DNA from: Costus lasius
Taxonomy: Eukaryota > Streptophyta > Magnoliopsida > Zingiberales > Costaceae
Reading direction: 5' to 3'
Assembly: GCA_027563935.2 (NCBI GenBank)
Contig: CM050454.1
Location: 52,914,596-52,978,595, forward strand
DNA: 64,000 nucleotides
Each line of letters opens with the position of its first letter. The stretch's first letter is position 1. The position numbers and the translations under genes were made by a program. The notes under the pieces were generated by a model that did not search any database, was not told where the DNA came from, and worked only from the letters and a program-made list of their open reading frames with translations. Positions 32,507 through 43,483 of this stretch are shown here, piece by piece.

Positions 32507-34187
32507 TGTTAGACCCAAGATTTTTGGCCAAATTTTGACCAGTCAAGGGGTGTTGACTGGTCAAAATTACCCCAAATGGAATTAGGGCTCACGTGCGCTC
32601 AGGAACGGGACGTTGTCAACGTCTGCATGTGCAAGCACACTCTGCCGCGTGGCAGGCAATGACCGGCGGCGACTTTGGTTGGCGAGGCGGCGACCGCGTG
32701 GCGCTCGTTGGCTGGCGGCGAAGGGCGGTGGGAACTCGTCTTCCGAAAGCACGCGCGGGCGAGCACAGTGAGACTGGAAAAAGAGGACGGGAGGCAGTCG
32801 AGACGGGAGAGGAGCTCCGGCTGGCGACAACTGGGCTTGGAACGCTCCGGAGACGCAGGCGCGAGTAGCTCCGTCGGGTGATGGGAGCTCGGCGGCGGAC
32901 GTGTAGTGAGATGGCGTCGGGACGACGCGGCTTCACGGGGCGTTGCTCGGCCTTGAGGACGCAGCTCGATTGGCGTCTCGTCGGCGATGACGACGGGGAG
33001 TAAACCTGCGGGCTCCCAGCGTGGCATGCCGGCGGCTGGGTTCCCCAGGCGAGCGAGGCAGAGGAGACAGCTGACGCAGCTTCAGGCGAGCGGAGCGGAC
33101 GCGCGGGCGTCCTCCTCCTTACGCTGCGCCATCCTTCCTTTCGTCTCCGGCATTGTCCGGCGACGACCAATGAGGGTTGGCGACTCCGGCGAGGTCCAGC
33201 GAAGCCAGGGAGGTCCGGCGACCTCCTTCTCCCTCTTGGTTCTGGCGATCAACGGTTATCGTTCGGCAACCATCTTCTCCGTTTTGGGTTCCGGCGATCG
33301 GTGGCGATCATCCGGCGACCTCCGACCGACTTCGGCGGCGAAGTCCGGCAAGCTATGATGGGTCAGAGCATCGTGAGGTCTACTCCCTCCATTCTGGCGA
33401 TCAGCGGTGATCGACGACGAACTGGTGGTGTGGGGTGGGCGGTTCGGCGTTGATGAGTCCACCCCATTTCCCTTCTACGGCTCGGTGTAGCTGTATCAAC
33501 TGCCCGGACAGACTCCGGTGATCGGCGGTGATTCCCGGTGAACTTCGTGCGACGATCAGTAGTGTGTGGCGGGCGGTTCGGCATCGAGGAGTTCAAATCA
33601 GTTTGCCAAATGGTCCGTTGTGCAGTGGTGGAGCCGGTGGGTTCGAGTCCTGCTGAGAGGTATTCTTCTCTTCCGGCTCCTTTATTTTTGTTATTTAGCT
33701 TTCCGCTATTTATTCAACTTTCCGGCGTTGTCATGCTTTTCAGCGACGCCTTGTTTCGTTGCTGTGATGTGTGCGCATTCTGCGTTTGACCCCGCGTTTA
33801 GGCGCGTGCGGTCCCTTGCTTCTCAGGCGTTCTCCCCTGCTCTTCTGAGCGAGGCGGCTTCTCCCCTCTTCTCAGCATGTGCAACTCTGTCGCCATTTGT
33901 GTTTGCTGTGTTATCCCTGTGTTGACTTTATGTTGACTTTGTATTTCGTCGCCTGCGTGCGACTGGTCCCTCCTCGACACCCTGCGTGGTGTTCGCTGTT
34001 CACGCTTGTGTGCCACCGTCTGCGTACGGTTTTGGCTGTTTGTTGGGTTAGGCTGAGACGTGAGGGTCACGTCTGCTGGTCGTGCCCTGTGCTATTTTGT
34101 CCCCTGCGTGGGGTAGTTTTTCTCTCGGAGTCCTGCGTCGCTCTGCTTATTTTAGAAAAAATTTTAGCACTAATTCTGGGCATGACA
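32507..34187 (+). repeat. Gypsy 5' LTR (1,681 bp)
   Basis: TGTTAGACCC... to ...GGGCATGACA. The first 720 bp align well with 42769-43483. A GC-rich leader-like region spans 32590-33650. The numerous overlapping frames on both strands are compositional, not genes. Confidence 0.9.
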
Positions 34188-34202
34188 GACTGGTATCAGA
34201 GC

Positions 34203-35300
34203 CCAGGTTTTGTACGTTCCAAGTTGTACTTGTAGTTGTAGCGGTACTCTACAAGTCAAGTGGACCATTCAACGAAGATGGGGGCACACCAGCAGCAAAC
34301 ACTACTTTGGAGGACGCAGTTGGAGATTCAGGTAGAGCACCAGACAGCAGAACTGCAGGGATGCACGATGGAGGTGCTCCTCCTGATGTGTGCAGCGGCT
34401 ATGCCACAAGCTTTGGCCGAGTGTGGCCATGTGACCACCGTGCGACGGTACGCTCACGAGCCAGCACCCGTCTTGGGGGTTGTTGTGTTGAGGAAGTTGG
34501 GAACTTCCTGTGAGAGTATTGGAATTATATTTCTATAATAACTAGGTTCCTGCTGAGGAGCAGGTACATATTTGTATCGCGTCTCTCTAGAGATGCAAAG
34601 CTGTGGTGGCAGACTTAGGCCGCACACAGTCTTTTTAGGGTTTGATCCGACCCTTAAGCTCTCGTGAGGAGAGCTCAACTAAATGAGATCAAAGAGTAGT
34701 TTCTACTTGGGAAACTTGTCACGGGCTGCGCGAGGCACCCTAAAATGACTAAGGCATACTGGGTCATACGGGACTACATCCGCTAGAATGCCCAGGTGAT
34801 GCTAGAGACGAGGGGTTTCCTTGTCAGTAACACCCTAGCGGTAGGGTTGTGCCATAGAGAGACATGGGTTGATGACTCTCCTTGCGAAGGAGAGATCCCC
34901 ACATTGGTGAAGGGTTTATTGAAAAAAATTCTCGAACGAGTTATCCTTGGAGCTTCCCAAACACCTTCCCCCAAGGAGAAGGATCATCACAAGATTGAGC
35001 TTGTGGTGGGATCTACTCCTACATCTAAGGTTTCATACCGTATTTCTGCAATGGAGTTAGCCGAGCTTCGTTAACAATTGAGTGGATTGCTAGAAGTCGG
35101 GTTCATTCAGCATATGGTATCGCCTTATGGAGCCCTGGTCCTCTTCTATAAGAAGAAGGACAGGTCGCTAAGGTTCTGAGTAGGCTACAAAACCTTGAAT
35201 AATATAACGGTGCGAGACTGTTATCTTGTATTGCTTATCCTTGATCTAAGAGATCGACTAGGGAAAGAACGAGTTTTCTCTAAGCTAGATCTGAGGGCAA
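34203..35300 (+). pseudogene. Gypsy gag remnant and N-terminal RT fragment
   Basis: About 34260-34540 keeps a short piece probably from gag. From about 34983 RT-type sequence is readable: KIELVVGSTPTSKVSYRIS and MELAELR, then an LLEVGFIQ segment, VSPYGA and KKKD, and finally FSKLDLRA at about 35275-35298, with a stop after RSLRF. Most of gag and all of protease are missing, so the internal region has lost roughly two kilobases compared with an intact chromovirus. It ends where filler DNA begins (35301). Confidence 0.75.
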
Positions 35301-35332
35301 GTCGCTAATAATATAACGGTGCGAGACTGTTA
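35301..35332 (+). repeat. Templated filler at the nested-element junction
   Basis: 35301-35308 (gtcgctaa) repeats 35164-35171, and 35307-35332 is an exact 26-bp repeat of 35198-35223 within the RT fragment. The two patches are fused at the point where gypsy sequence stops and the truncated minus-strand element starts. This is the signature of synthesis-dependent end joining after a double-strand break. Confidence 0.8.
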
Positions 35333-35434
35333 ACTCATAGTCTCAATCATGAAAGTCAGCGGAGTTGTCCACATGGCCTACAACTTTCTCTTTTACTCCA
35401 TTTTCATCCTCTCTCTCTTTTTTTTTAATTATTA

Positions 35435-35493
35435 GACTTCAACTCATGTCTTAGGTACCACTGTCAAATTTAACAGTGCCAAGTAGAGGAGTC
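35435..35493. repeat. Conserved UTR hairpin motif, copy 1
   Basis: gacttcaactcatgtcttag, then GGTACCACTG...CAGTGCC, then aagtagaggagtc. The central part forms a CACTG/CAGTG stem. Related copies are at 46025-46079, 46097-46158, 49302-49362 and 49391-49454 in the two sister elements. Confidence 0.8.
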
Positions 35494-36499
35494 TTTTCCT
35501 TTTTTTTTTCTTTTTCTTTTTCTGGAGAAAGCCAGTCAGTGGCATGGTACTTAAATCTTTGTTGATACTTGATCGCAACAGATTTAAAATATACCAACTC
35601 GTGGTATAATATAACTCATGACTTTAGATTTCTCAACTAGAGGAGTTGGAGCAAATCTCAATTTAAAAAGATAAATCACCAAATTTCTATTCATAAAAAT
35701 TTCCATCAAGCAAAAAATAGATAAATTAATTCAAGTATAAAGATACTATGCACGTGTCGTTTGAACATATAACAATTCACATATGTATTTTATCAATACC
35801 AGAATTGAATTTACTCAACAATTTAAGTCTACATGAAATTTCAAAAATTCCCTAAGTTATCAAATCAATCACTCAAAATGTTTCCTAAGTCCAAAATCAA
35901 GGGTAAAACAAATTTGATCATCCTTAACAATCATAAACATTCAAGATACATACCTGTAAAGCTTTGAAGAAAAAACATATCATGAATGACACCCTAGACT
36001 TAAATTGTTGCATATACATGAACATTAAAATCAATGAATGATAGATTTCAGAAAAAATGTTGCAAAAATCCCCTTTAAAAATGTTGGCAAAAACCTATAT
36101 AATCTTATCAAAAGAATGAAAACATGACCTAGAAAAATCTAGAAACTATGTCACATTAAAGATAATCATATTTTACAATGTAAACAAGTTTCATACATTA
36201 ATACCATCATGTTTCACTATCAAAATCACATTTATCGTTTCTAATATCAAAATTTAGTTTAATACCAAAATACATCCCAAACCAACATCATGCATCCAAA
36301 TACATCAAAAACCATCATATATGTCAAATCACAAACATCATATACCAACATAAATATATAGAATTTTTTTTGCAAAAATCGTGAAGCTACAGTAACTCTA
36401 GAAAAACATCAACCACGATTTTGCATAAATCTCACTCAAGAATCAAATAATCTCGGTTCCAAATCAGTGCAAAAGCATATAAATCAAGTGGAGAAACCA

Positions 36500-36850
36500 A
36501 ATGTAACAGTTAGGTAAAGAGATTCTCACAACTTTGAGCAAAAAATTGGGCTGAAATCAAGCTTCGGCGGCGAACTCGTGTTCTTGCGAATGTCCGGCGC
36601 TTCCTGATGATATCCGGCCGAAATCTCATCGGGAGATCAACAGAAAGTGCCGCTGGTGATGAAGGAAGGTCGGGAACAGAGTTCTGTCGCATGAGGTGGA
36701 AGGAATCAACGAGAAATCGGGTTTTTATGATTCGTGAGTCATTCACGGCTGCGATCGTAAAAGTTTCTATGATGTAAATCCATCTGCAAAAGTTAAATTT
36801 ACGGCCGTGAGTGACTCACGGCCACGCCTGTGAACGTCTCGTTGAATACC
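36500..36850. repeat. LTR-like segment with hairpins inside the nested element
   Basis: A GC-richer stretch with a 21-bp perfect palindrome at 36803-36823 (arms ggccgtgagt and actcacggcc around one base) and nearby gattcgtgagtcattcacgg. It resembles the hairpin arrays and leader of the LTR at 38927-40385 but lies in the internal region. It may be a rearranged piece of the missing 3' LTR or of a relative. Confidence 0.5.
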
Positions 36851-37005
36851 TTTTCTTCATGTAAAAATTTTCCAAAAATTCCTGCACATGAAACAATTTA
36901 TTAAAAGATAAAAATTCATCAATACATGCTGAAAAAATTTATTAAAATTTAAAGAAAATCAAAACCAAAAACTAATAATGCAAAAATTAATAAAATTCAA
37001 AAACT

Positions 37006-37052
37006 TTGGGCTACCTCCCAAAAGCGCTTGTTTAAGGTCATTAGCTTGACCA
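37006..37052 (-). promoter_or_regulatory. Conserved Athila/Tat 3' non-coding motif, copy 1
   Basis: On the plus strand: ttgggctacctcccaaaagc, then gcttgtttaaggtcattagc, then ttgacc. The same block occurs at 46852-46901 in the sister element. Minus-strand forms of GCGCTTxTTGGGAGGCAACCC are widespread downstream of pol in Athila/Tat elements; function unknown. Confidence 0.75.
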
Positions 37053-37062
37053 CAGCTTGTTG

Positions 37063-38664
37063 TCATGGTGGAGTTGGTGAATCTATGCCATAGTAGAGAG
37101 CATATAATCTTCTACTTTTTCTTCGTCTCAAGAGTATGTCCACCAAATATATCCAGTTAAGCAGGTGGATCCATGTTGCAATGGCAAGTGCATGCATACA
37201 AAAACAAAAATAAAAGTTAAAATCATGCAAAGAATAATTAATAATTTTTCTGTATTTATCCAAGAGTAAAATCATGCATTCTTCCTTTAGATTTATATCA
37301 GCAGCTGGAAGAAGCTTAGAATTAAAATCAAAGAACTCATACCCTGGATTGATCAAGAAGTCTTCAAATTTTATTTTTGGTTTTTCATTTACCTCAATGC
37401 CAATGAAATCAAGAATCTCATGCGCTATCTTCTCTTGGGTACCTGTAGCTAAATTTTCATCAAATAATATTTCAATCACTTCATCATCATTATCCTTAAA
37501 ATTATCATCTTCATCATTAATCATGCAAATTTCTAATGGATTTTCCTGGAGAATAAGAATTGATGGTACAATATGCATAAGATCCTCTTCCTCATAATTT
37601 TCCTCAATTTCTTTCTCTTCAATGGGGCATTTCATCTTAACACTGTCAATTTCATCCCCATCTATATCATTAGTTCTTTCTTAAGGATCTTTAAATTCAT
37701 CATCCTTCTTCTCACAAGACTCAAAAAATTCATATATCTCTTCAAACATGTCCCAAGTATTTGTGTTGCAAGACACTTCATTATGTGAGAGGGGACAAGA
37801 TGGCTGGTGAATTGCAGAGGAAGGTAAATCATAATCATCCAAATCATCAAAATTTGAGGAAGGTAAATCACAATCATCAAAATTTTTAAAATCATCAAAA
37901 TTCGAAGAAGGTAAATCACAATCATCAAAATTTGCAGAATCCTCAAAATTTGCAGAAGGTAAATTACAATCAGGAGTCATGCCTAATGATTGATCTAACT
38001 CTACAAAATTCTTAGATTCATCATGGATTTCTTCCTTTATGTCATTTTTATCAGTGCCATCAATCATACTATGAATATCTTCACTTTCCAAATCAAACTA
38101 AAGTATACAACTTTGTTGTGCTATCTGTGTTTCTAGCATTTTAGTATTAGACATATAGATTCTACTTGAGAAGTAAGCTGAGCAATCATCCCACTAAGAT
38201 CTTCAAGTTCCTTACTCTGATTTATTATAATTTTTTCAAGCATGGATTCTAGCATAGATTCTTCAGATTCCTCAGTGTGGTTCTGAAATATTATTTGAGA
38301 AATCCTCATCAAAAGAAGTTTACTGATTTTTCCATCTAGAATTATACTGATCATCTTAGTACCGTGATAAATTAGAACTAGCAGGATTTCCAAATTGACA
38401 CTCAGAAGGATAATGATAATAGCTTCCACAAATATCACAAGTAACATAAGATTTCATTCTTAAATATTCAGTGTGTTGAGAAAAAGAATTTACCCTTGCT
38501 GCAGAGGATTGAAATGCAACTGGCGGCACATATTCTCTAGGCTTTACAGGTGGCACATATCCCTGATTTGACCATTGACATTGGTTAAACATTATTCTTT
38601 TCAATTTATGCAATAAATTCAAAAATATATAATGTAGAACAGGAAATGCAAAATATGTAGACAA
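37063..38664 (-). pseudogene. Athila/Tat gag C-terminal half with acidic repeat region
   Basis: Minus-strand order: a zinc knuckle CDICGSYYHYPSEC (CX2CX4HX4C) near 38440-38399; a gag tail readable in a shifted frame (LEKIIINQSKELEDL, 38447-38133); an acidic region with repeated FDDCDLPSSNFDD units (38091-37681); and a further acidic stretch (37635-37063, IAHEILDFIGIEV). The blocks at 38664, 38091 and 37635 share one frame, but stops and at least one frameshift separate them. The gag N-terminus is absent. The acidic repeats come from 39- and 48-bp DNA units at about 37823-37973. Gag would assemble the virus-like particle; here it is broken. Confidence 0.72.
37823..37973. repeat. In-frame 39/48-bp repeats encoding FDD-DLPSSN units
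   Basis: Successive plus-strand units start with ggtaaatcaca (one 39-bp and two 48-bp units plus a partial). All lengths are multiples of three, so repeat number changes keep the minus-strand frame. Confidence 0.8.
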
Positions 38665-38903
38665 GTGATTTTTCAGTTCTCCTGCACATACAACGTGTTA
38701 ATCCAAAAAGAGAAAAATAAAAAAAACTACCTATATAAAAAAATATGAAAAATAAATAAAAATAAAAAAATGAAAACAAAAACAAACAAAACAAATAAAA
38801 TAAAAACAAAAATAAAAACAAAAATAAAAATAAAAATAAACAAATAATAAAAAAATGTCTAGTCTATAAATCTCACGATTAAATCAATATTGACTGGCCT
38901 GAT

Positions 38904-38920
38904 CCCCGGCAACGGCGCCA
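38904..38920 (-). promoter_or_regulatory. Athila/Tat primer-binding site
   Basis: The plus strand reads as a tRNA 3' end (ccccggcaacggcgcca), so the minus-strand PBS is TGGCGCCGTTGCCGGGG, standard for Athila/Tat-type elements. Six bases separate it from the LTR at 38927. Confidence 0.9.
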
Positions 38921-38926
38921 AAAACT

Positions 38927-40385
38927 TGATAGCGATCCGCAAGTGTGCGGATTTATCGAAGTAATAAAAAGATTATCGTTCCCAACGAGGATCTGGCGGT
39001 CAAGTACCGATTACACATTTGATCTATATCTAGACGAATCAATATGTGGTTTTTGTTTTGGCAACTTCTAAGTACAAAAAGAAGCAAAAGCGAGCGTTCG
39101 GGTAAAAATCAATTCGGATAAATTCAGGATCTAGGGTTTCACCACGTTGATGATTATGAATAAAATTTGCAAATAAATCTTTTGATCAGAAAATTATAAT
39201 TTTGAAAGGGATTTTTCCTAAGGTACAGATTACCTCCTCCCGAAGCGTAACCCGGTATCTATTTACATTAATTCCCTACTCTCGTGGCAATTAACATAAA
39301 TAGACCCATTAAGTTATCTGAAAAACCATGGTAATCCTTCAAGCGAATCTGAACTACTCCCGTGATCGGATTCACAGGTTTGAAAAGAATAGATCTGACA
39401 TTGCGATTCACCTCCCGGTCCTTCTCGCAACGTTTAAGACGTAAAATTACTAGATCAGGGTAATTCACGAAATAAGCACAATTCTAATCAAATCAAATCT
39501 ATAAAAGATCATGTCAAAGATTTAAAACTATGTATTTAATCCATAAATCGTCAACGGGCTATTCCCCAAATCCCGAAATAAGGGTTGACACGTTCATGTT
39601 CATAACAAGCAGCATGTTCATTGATGAAAATCGAATGGAAACTCAATAAAAATACAAGAAATTGCTAGACAAGATAATAGAAAGGCTTCCCCTCGACGTG
39701 GAGACGAAGATCAACCCTCTAATTCTTCCTTTGCGCGGCTTTCTTGTTCGTTTTCTGCCCTGGAATCAATTCTCGCCGTCGCCGCCGCCTCCTCTCATTT
39801 TCGTGCCTAGAAGCCCCCAAAACCCTTCCAAAACCTTTCCTTTTATAGTCTAATCAGTATAGAACCGGTCTAGGAAGGTTTCTGGAGAGTTTGGTTCAAT
39901 TTTGGTTCAGTTTGGAGTCGAATCGAGTGAGAAACACAAAGGGGCGAAAACTTTTACGGTCGGTGATGAGTTTACGGCTTTGGCCGTAATTATTTCGGTG
40001 TATAATGCTTTTGGTCACAGAAACTTTTACGGCCCGTGATGGAATTACGGCCTTGCCCGTGAAAGTTTCTGTTTATTCGTCCTCCGTTCGTCGTCGCTTT
40101 TACGACTAAATCAGTAATTACGGCTAAGGCCGTAAAAGTCTTGTTCTTCACCATTTTCGCCCCAAATTGGACGTGTGAGCTCGTGATCTCCTCGGGAATC
40201 ATGCTTTGGCTTCAAAACCCTCAAAATCCATCATTTTTAGGCCATTTTACCTACATTTTCACAAAAACCTAGAAAAGTGAAGATTCTGTGTAAAGTAAGA
40301 TAAAAACACTAAAAGTAGCACAAAATCATGCAAATAAGCCCAAAATATGATCTAAAACAAAGGCAAAAACATGGTGTAAAAATCA
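38927..40385 (-). repeat. Athila/Tat-type 5' LTR (about 1,459 bp)
   Basis: In its own direction it starts TGATTTTTACACC (40385) and ends ...CGGATCGCTATCA (38927). Near its end it shares tccgcaagtg...cgaagtaata with the LTR starting at 43484, and cgtcaacggg...cccgaaat with the LTR at 47623-48959. It holds the hairpin array at 39950-40140. Confidence 0.82.
39950..40140. repeat. Hairpin array in LTR, three units of 73 bp
   Basis: Units start at about 39950, 40023 and 40096. Each pairs a left CTTTTACGG-type arm with a right arm containing TTACGGC...GGCCGTAA or its extension, e.g. ttacggctttggccgtaa. The array starts about 245 bp inside the LTR from its U3 end. Confidence 0.8.
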
Positions 40386-42768
40386 CTTATTAGGCAACGA
40401 ATAAGAAAATCATATGGGTAACCCGATATGAGTCCTTGAGTTCAAAGTGATGCCCTTTGAACTATTATGCCCCCTTCTACGTCTCGTCATCTAATGAATA
40501 TGTGTTGAGCCCTTTTCTTAGATGACTACGTAGTTGTATATTTGGACAATATCGAGGTATTTTCCTCAAGCGTTGAGGAATACATAATCCATATAAAGCT
40601 GGTGTTGAGGAAAAAACCAACTCTATTTGAAGTTGGAGAAATGTTCATTTGTGGTGGATGAGATTTCTTCCTTGGTCATGAGATGAACCACGAACAAGTG
40701 CGCATGGACAAGGTAAAGGTCCAAGCTATTGCGGAATGGCACGCCCCCTCAAATTAAACAGAGTATGGAGTTTTCTCGGTGTGGTGAACTTCTATTGAAG
40801 GTTCATCAAAGGCTGTTCGAGGAAAGCCTTACCCTCAATAATTTACTAAATAGGAACTCGAAATGAGAGTGACTTGATCGGTATCAGTCGGCCTTCTGGG
40901 AGTTGAAGGTCTGTATTGCCTTTGAACCGATCCTGAAGTTGCCCGACTTCAGTATGCCTTTCGAGTTTTACACCGATGCTTCGGACCAAGCCATTGGTGA
41001 AATACTTTTTTGGTATGAGCATCCTTTAGCTTTTGAGAGTTGGAAGTTAATAGGACTGAGCGACGATATTTTGTCATGAGAAGGAAAAGGTGGTAGGAGT
41101 CCACTATCTCCGGACGCGGAGAACCTTCTCGAGGCATTGAAGACCGACAACATGCCACCACATAAAAGTTGTCAGCAAAATAAACATGTTGATCGGGATT
41201 CTGGGGACGAATTCCAGTTCCTTGGGGAATATAAATCGGGTAAAGGCGACGTGCTTCCTTACGAGCTCAGTAGACTAAATGCCCTTATGTGCTGTATCCT
41301 GTCTAGAGTGGAAAGGGATCTGCTAGTCAGAATAAAGGCAGCCTCAGCTTTTGATAGGGAGGATCAAAATCTAAGTTTAGCAGATTATGTTGGGCAAGAT
41401 CCGACACTACTATTTGGGTCCAGATGACATTATCACGGCTAGAGGCGATTGGCCACTAGTCCCATCGATGGGTGGACTGTGCCGGGAGCTACTGAGGGAG
41501 CTCCATGACAGGCTTTTGGGCAAGGCATCCAGGACAAAAGGGGATAGTTGTCCTATCAGCACGTCTGTGCTATTGGCCCAATATGTGAGCAAACATGGTG
41601 ATGTATGTCCGCACTTACCAAGATTTCCAGGAAGGTAAGATCGATTGGAGACTAGAGGCAGAGTTGTTACAACCACTGCCTGTTCCCGAGACGTCTTGGA
41701 CAAGGGTGTCCAAGGACTTTATTGGTGGGTTCCTATAGTTGACGGGAAAAGCTCAGTGCCGGTAGTCGTGGGCAGATTCTCCATGGGTGGAGTCTTTATC
41801 CCAGCACTTGAGCAGTGTATAGCAAGGGTTGCTATAGAGCTATTCTTCCAAAATGTGGTGAAACATTTTGGCATCCTAGTGGATATCGTGAGCGATAGGG
41901 ATGCCTGTTGTTACTGGACGCTATTGAACCACGTTGTTCAATAAGTTTTTGTCCAAGGTAGGTTTCTCCATAGCCAATCATCCTCAGGAGGTTGGGAAAA
42001 TTGAGTGGGTGAATGATCTTATGGAAGAATTCCCCCATCACTTTGTGATCGCCAATCAGGATGACTGAGTGATGTGGATCAATGTGGCATGGAATGCCTA
42101 CACCTTGCAAAGGTTGTCATCCATAGGTCCCACCTTATTTGAGTTTCGAGCTAGTGTTAGGGAGTCAGCCTCTAACCCCTGTTAATATAGTGTGAAGGGA
42201 TTCCAAGGGGAAGTACCCTGCGACTCAATGGAAAACTCGGGAACGAATCAATTCACTCCAAGAGGCTAGAGGTAGCTTGGAGTTGGCTGTACAATGGATG
42301 CAAAGGTATGCATACCGTCGTTGTTGGAATGAAGAATTAGTCCTGGGCGACTTAGTTGTTCCCCGACTTAGTTCTTATCCGAAGATACGACGGTCAGTGT
42401 GAGATACTGAGTCGAGTGGACTCAGTAGCATACCTTTTGAAACTCCAATAGAGAATGTATGTGTACCCTACATTCCATGTGAGCTTGAGGAAATTTCACA
42501 AGGATTCGGACGATCCTTCTCGGTCATTATCTTACCAAACCCCACCGATGGTGTGAATAGAGTTCCACCAAAGGATAGGTGACATTTTAGATCACCGGGT
42601 GTTGGGGAAAAGTAAGATAAACCGATGTATGGAGTTTCTCATCCGATGAGATGAATCCCCCATAGAGGAAGCAACCTGGCAGAAGACTTCCGAACTATGA
42701 CAGTTCGAGGGTGAGCTACCTCGAGTCGCCGAGGATGGTGACCACCTCAGGGGGGGGGGGGTGGAGAA
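40386..42768 (+). pseudogene. Gypsy RT, RNase H, integrase and C-terminal remnant
   Basis: In shifting frames: RT (VTRYES near 40420, then a YLDN-like YVDD position near 40540-40555 and an EKCSFV-like segment); RNase H (MPFEFYTDASDQAIG, about 40951-40995); integrase (KDFIGG-like, then GVFIPALEQCIARVAIELFF at about 41790-41850, DIVSDRDA with a catalytic Asp near 41885, then a NHPQEVGKIEWVNDL segment near the Glu position); a C-terminal region (ILDHRVLGKSKINRCMEFLI near 42585-42650). Many stops and frameshifts. The purine tract with 12 G (42750-42761) follows. Confidence 0.85.
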
Positions 42769-43483
42769 TGTTAGACCCAAGATTTTTGGGCCAATTTTGA
42801 CCAGTCAAAGGGGTATTGACTGGTCAAAATTGCCCCAATTGGAATTAGGGCTCGCGTGCGCTTGGGAACGGGACGTCGTTCGGCGCATCGTCGATGTTTG
42901 TGCGTGCAGGCGCACTCTGCCGCGTGGTAGGTAGTGACCGGCAGCGACGTTGGCTGGCGAGGCGGCGACCGCGTGGCGCTCGTTGGCTGGTGGCGAAGGG
43001 CGGTGGGAACTCATCTTCCCAAGCACGCGTGGGCGAGCATAGTCAGACGGGAAAAAGAGGACGGGAGGCAGTCAGGACGGGAGAGGAGCTCCGGCTGGCG
43101 ACGGCTGGGCTTCAAACTCTCTGGAGACGCGAGCACGAGCAGCTCCGTCGGGTGATGGGAGTTCGGCGGCGGACGTGTAGCGAGATGGCGTCGGGACGAT
43201 GCGGCTTCATGGGGCGTTGCTCAGCCTTGAGGACACAACTCGATTGGCGTCTCGTCGGCGACGACGATGGGAAGTAAACCGGCGGGCTCCCAGTGTGGGA
43301 TGTCGGCGGCTGGGTTTTCCAGGCGAGCGAGGCAGAGGAGACGACGGATGCAGCTTCAGGCGAGCGGAGCGGACACGCGGGTGTTTGCCTCCTTACACTG
43401 CGCCATCCTTCCTCTCGTCTCTAGCATTGTCTGGCAGTGTTCGACGATGACCAATGACCTTCGACGTCTCGAGCGAGGGTTGG
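42769..43483 (+). repeat. Gypsy 3' LTR, truncated
   Basis: Starts TGTTAGACCC after the purine tract and matches the first 720 bp of the 5' LTR. It stops at 43483 (gagggttgg) where the minus-strand LTR begins; the equivalent 5' LTR position continues cgactccgg. Confidence 0.9.

Larger units (their letters stand above)
35333..40385 (-). mobile_element. Athila/Tat-type gypsy derivative, gag only, 3' LTR lost
   Basis: Inverted relative to its host gypsy. The tRNA-type primer-binding site (minus strand TGGCGCCGTTGCCGGGG) is at 38920-38904 and its 5' LTR is 38927-40385. Leftward follow a gag C-terminal half, an acidic repeat region, the conserved minus-strand motif GCGCTTTTGGGAGGTAGCCC near 37028-37009, and untranslated sequence to the truncated end at 35333. 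No protease, RT or integrase sequence lies between gag and the conserved motif, so the element is non-autonomous or heavily deleted. The lineage call rests on PBS and the GCGCTT...GGGAGG motif. Confidence 0.82.
32507..43483 (+). mobile_element. Decayed chromovirus-type Ty3/gypsy element with a nested insertion
   Basis: 5' LTR 32507-34187; perfect Met-tRNA primer-binding site TGGTATCAGAGC at 34191-34202; short gag remnant; RT fragment; nested minus-strand element 35333-40385; remaining RT, RNase H and integrase 40386 to about 42700; G-rich purine tract 42750-42768; 3' LTR 42769-43483, cut off by the next insertion. The reading frame after integrase ends in an ILDHRVL...WEFLIR-like, chromodomain-like segment, and LTR end plus Met-type PBS fit chromoviruses. 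All coding parts are pseudogenic. Target duplication cannot be checked because the right end is lost. Confidence 0.88.

Noticed and set aside
32582..34235. Many frames of 80-180 codons
   Set aside because: They are inside the gypsy 5' LTR, overlap on both strands, and partly recur in the 3' LTR at 42805-43518.
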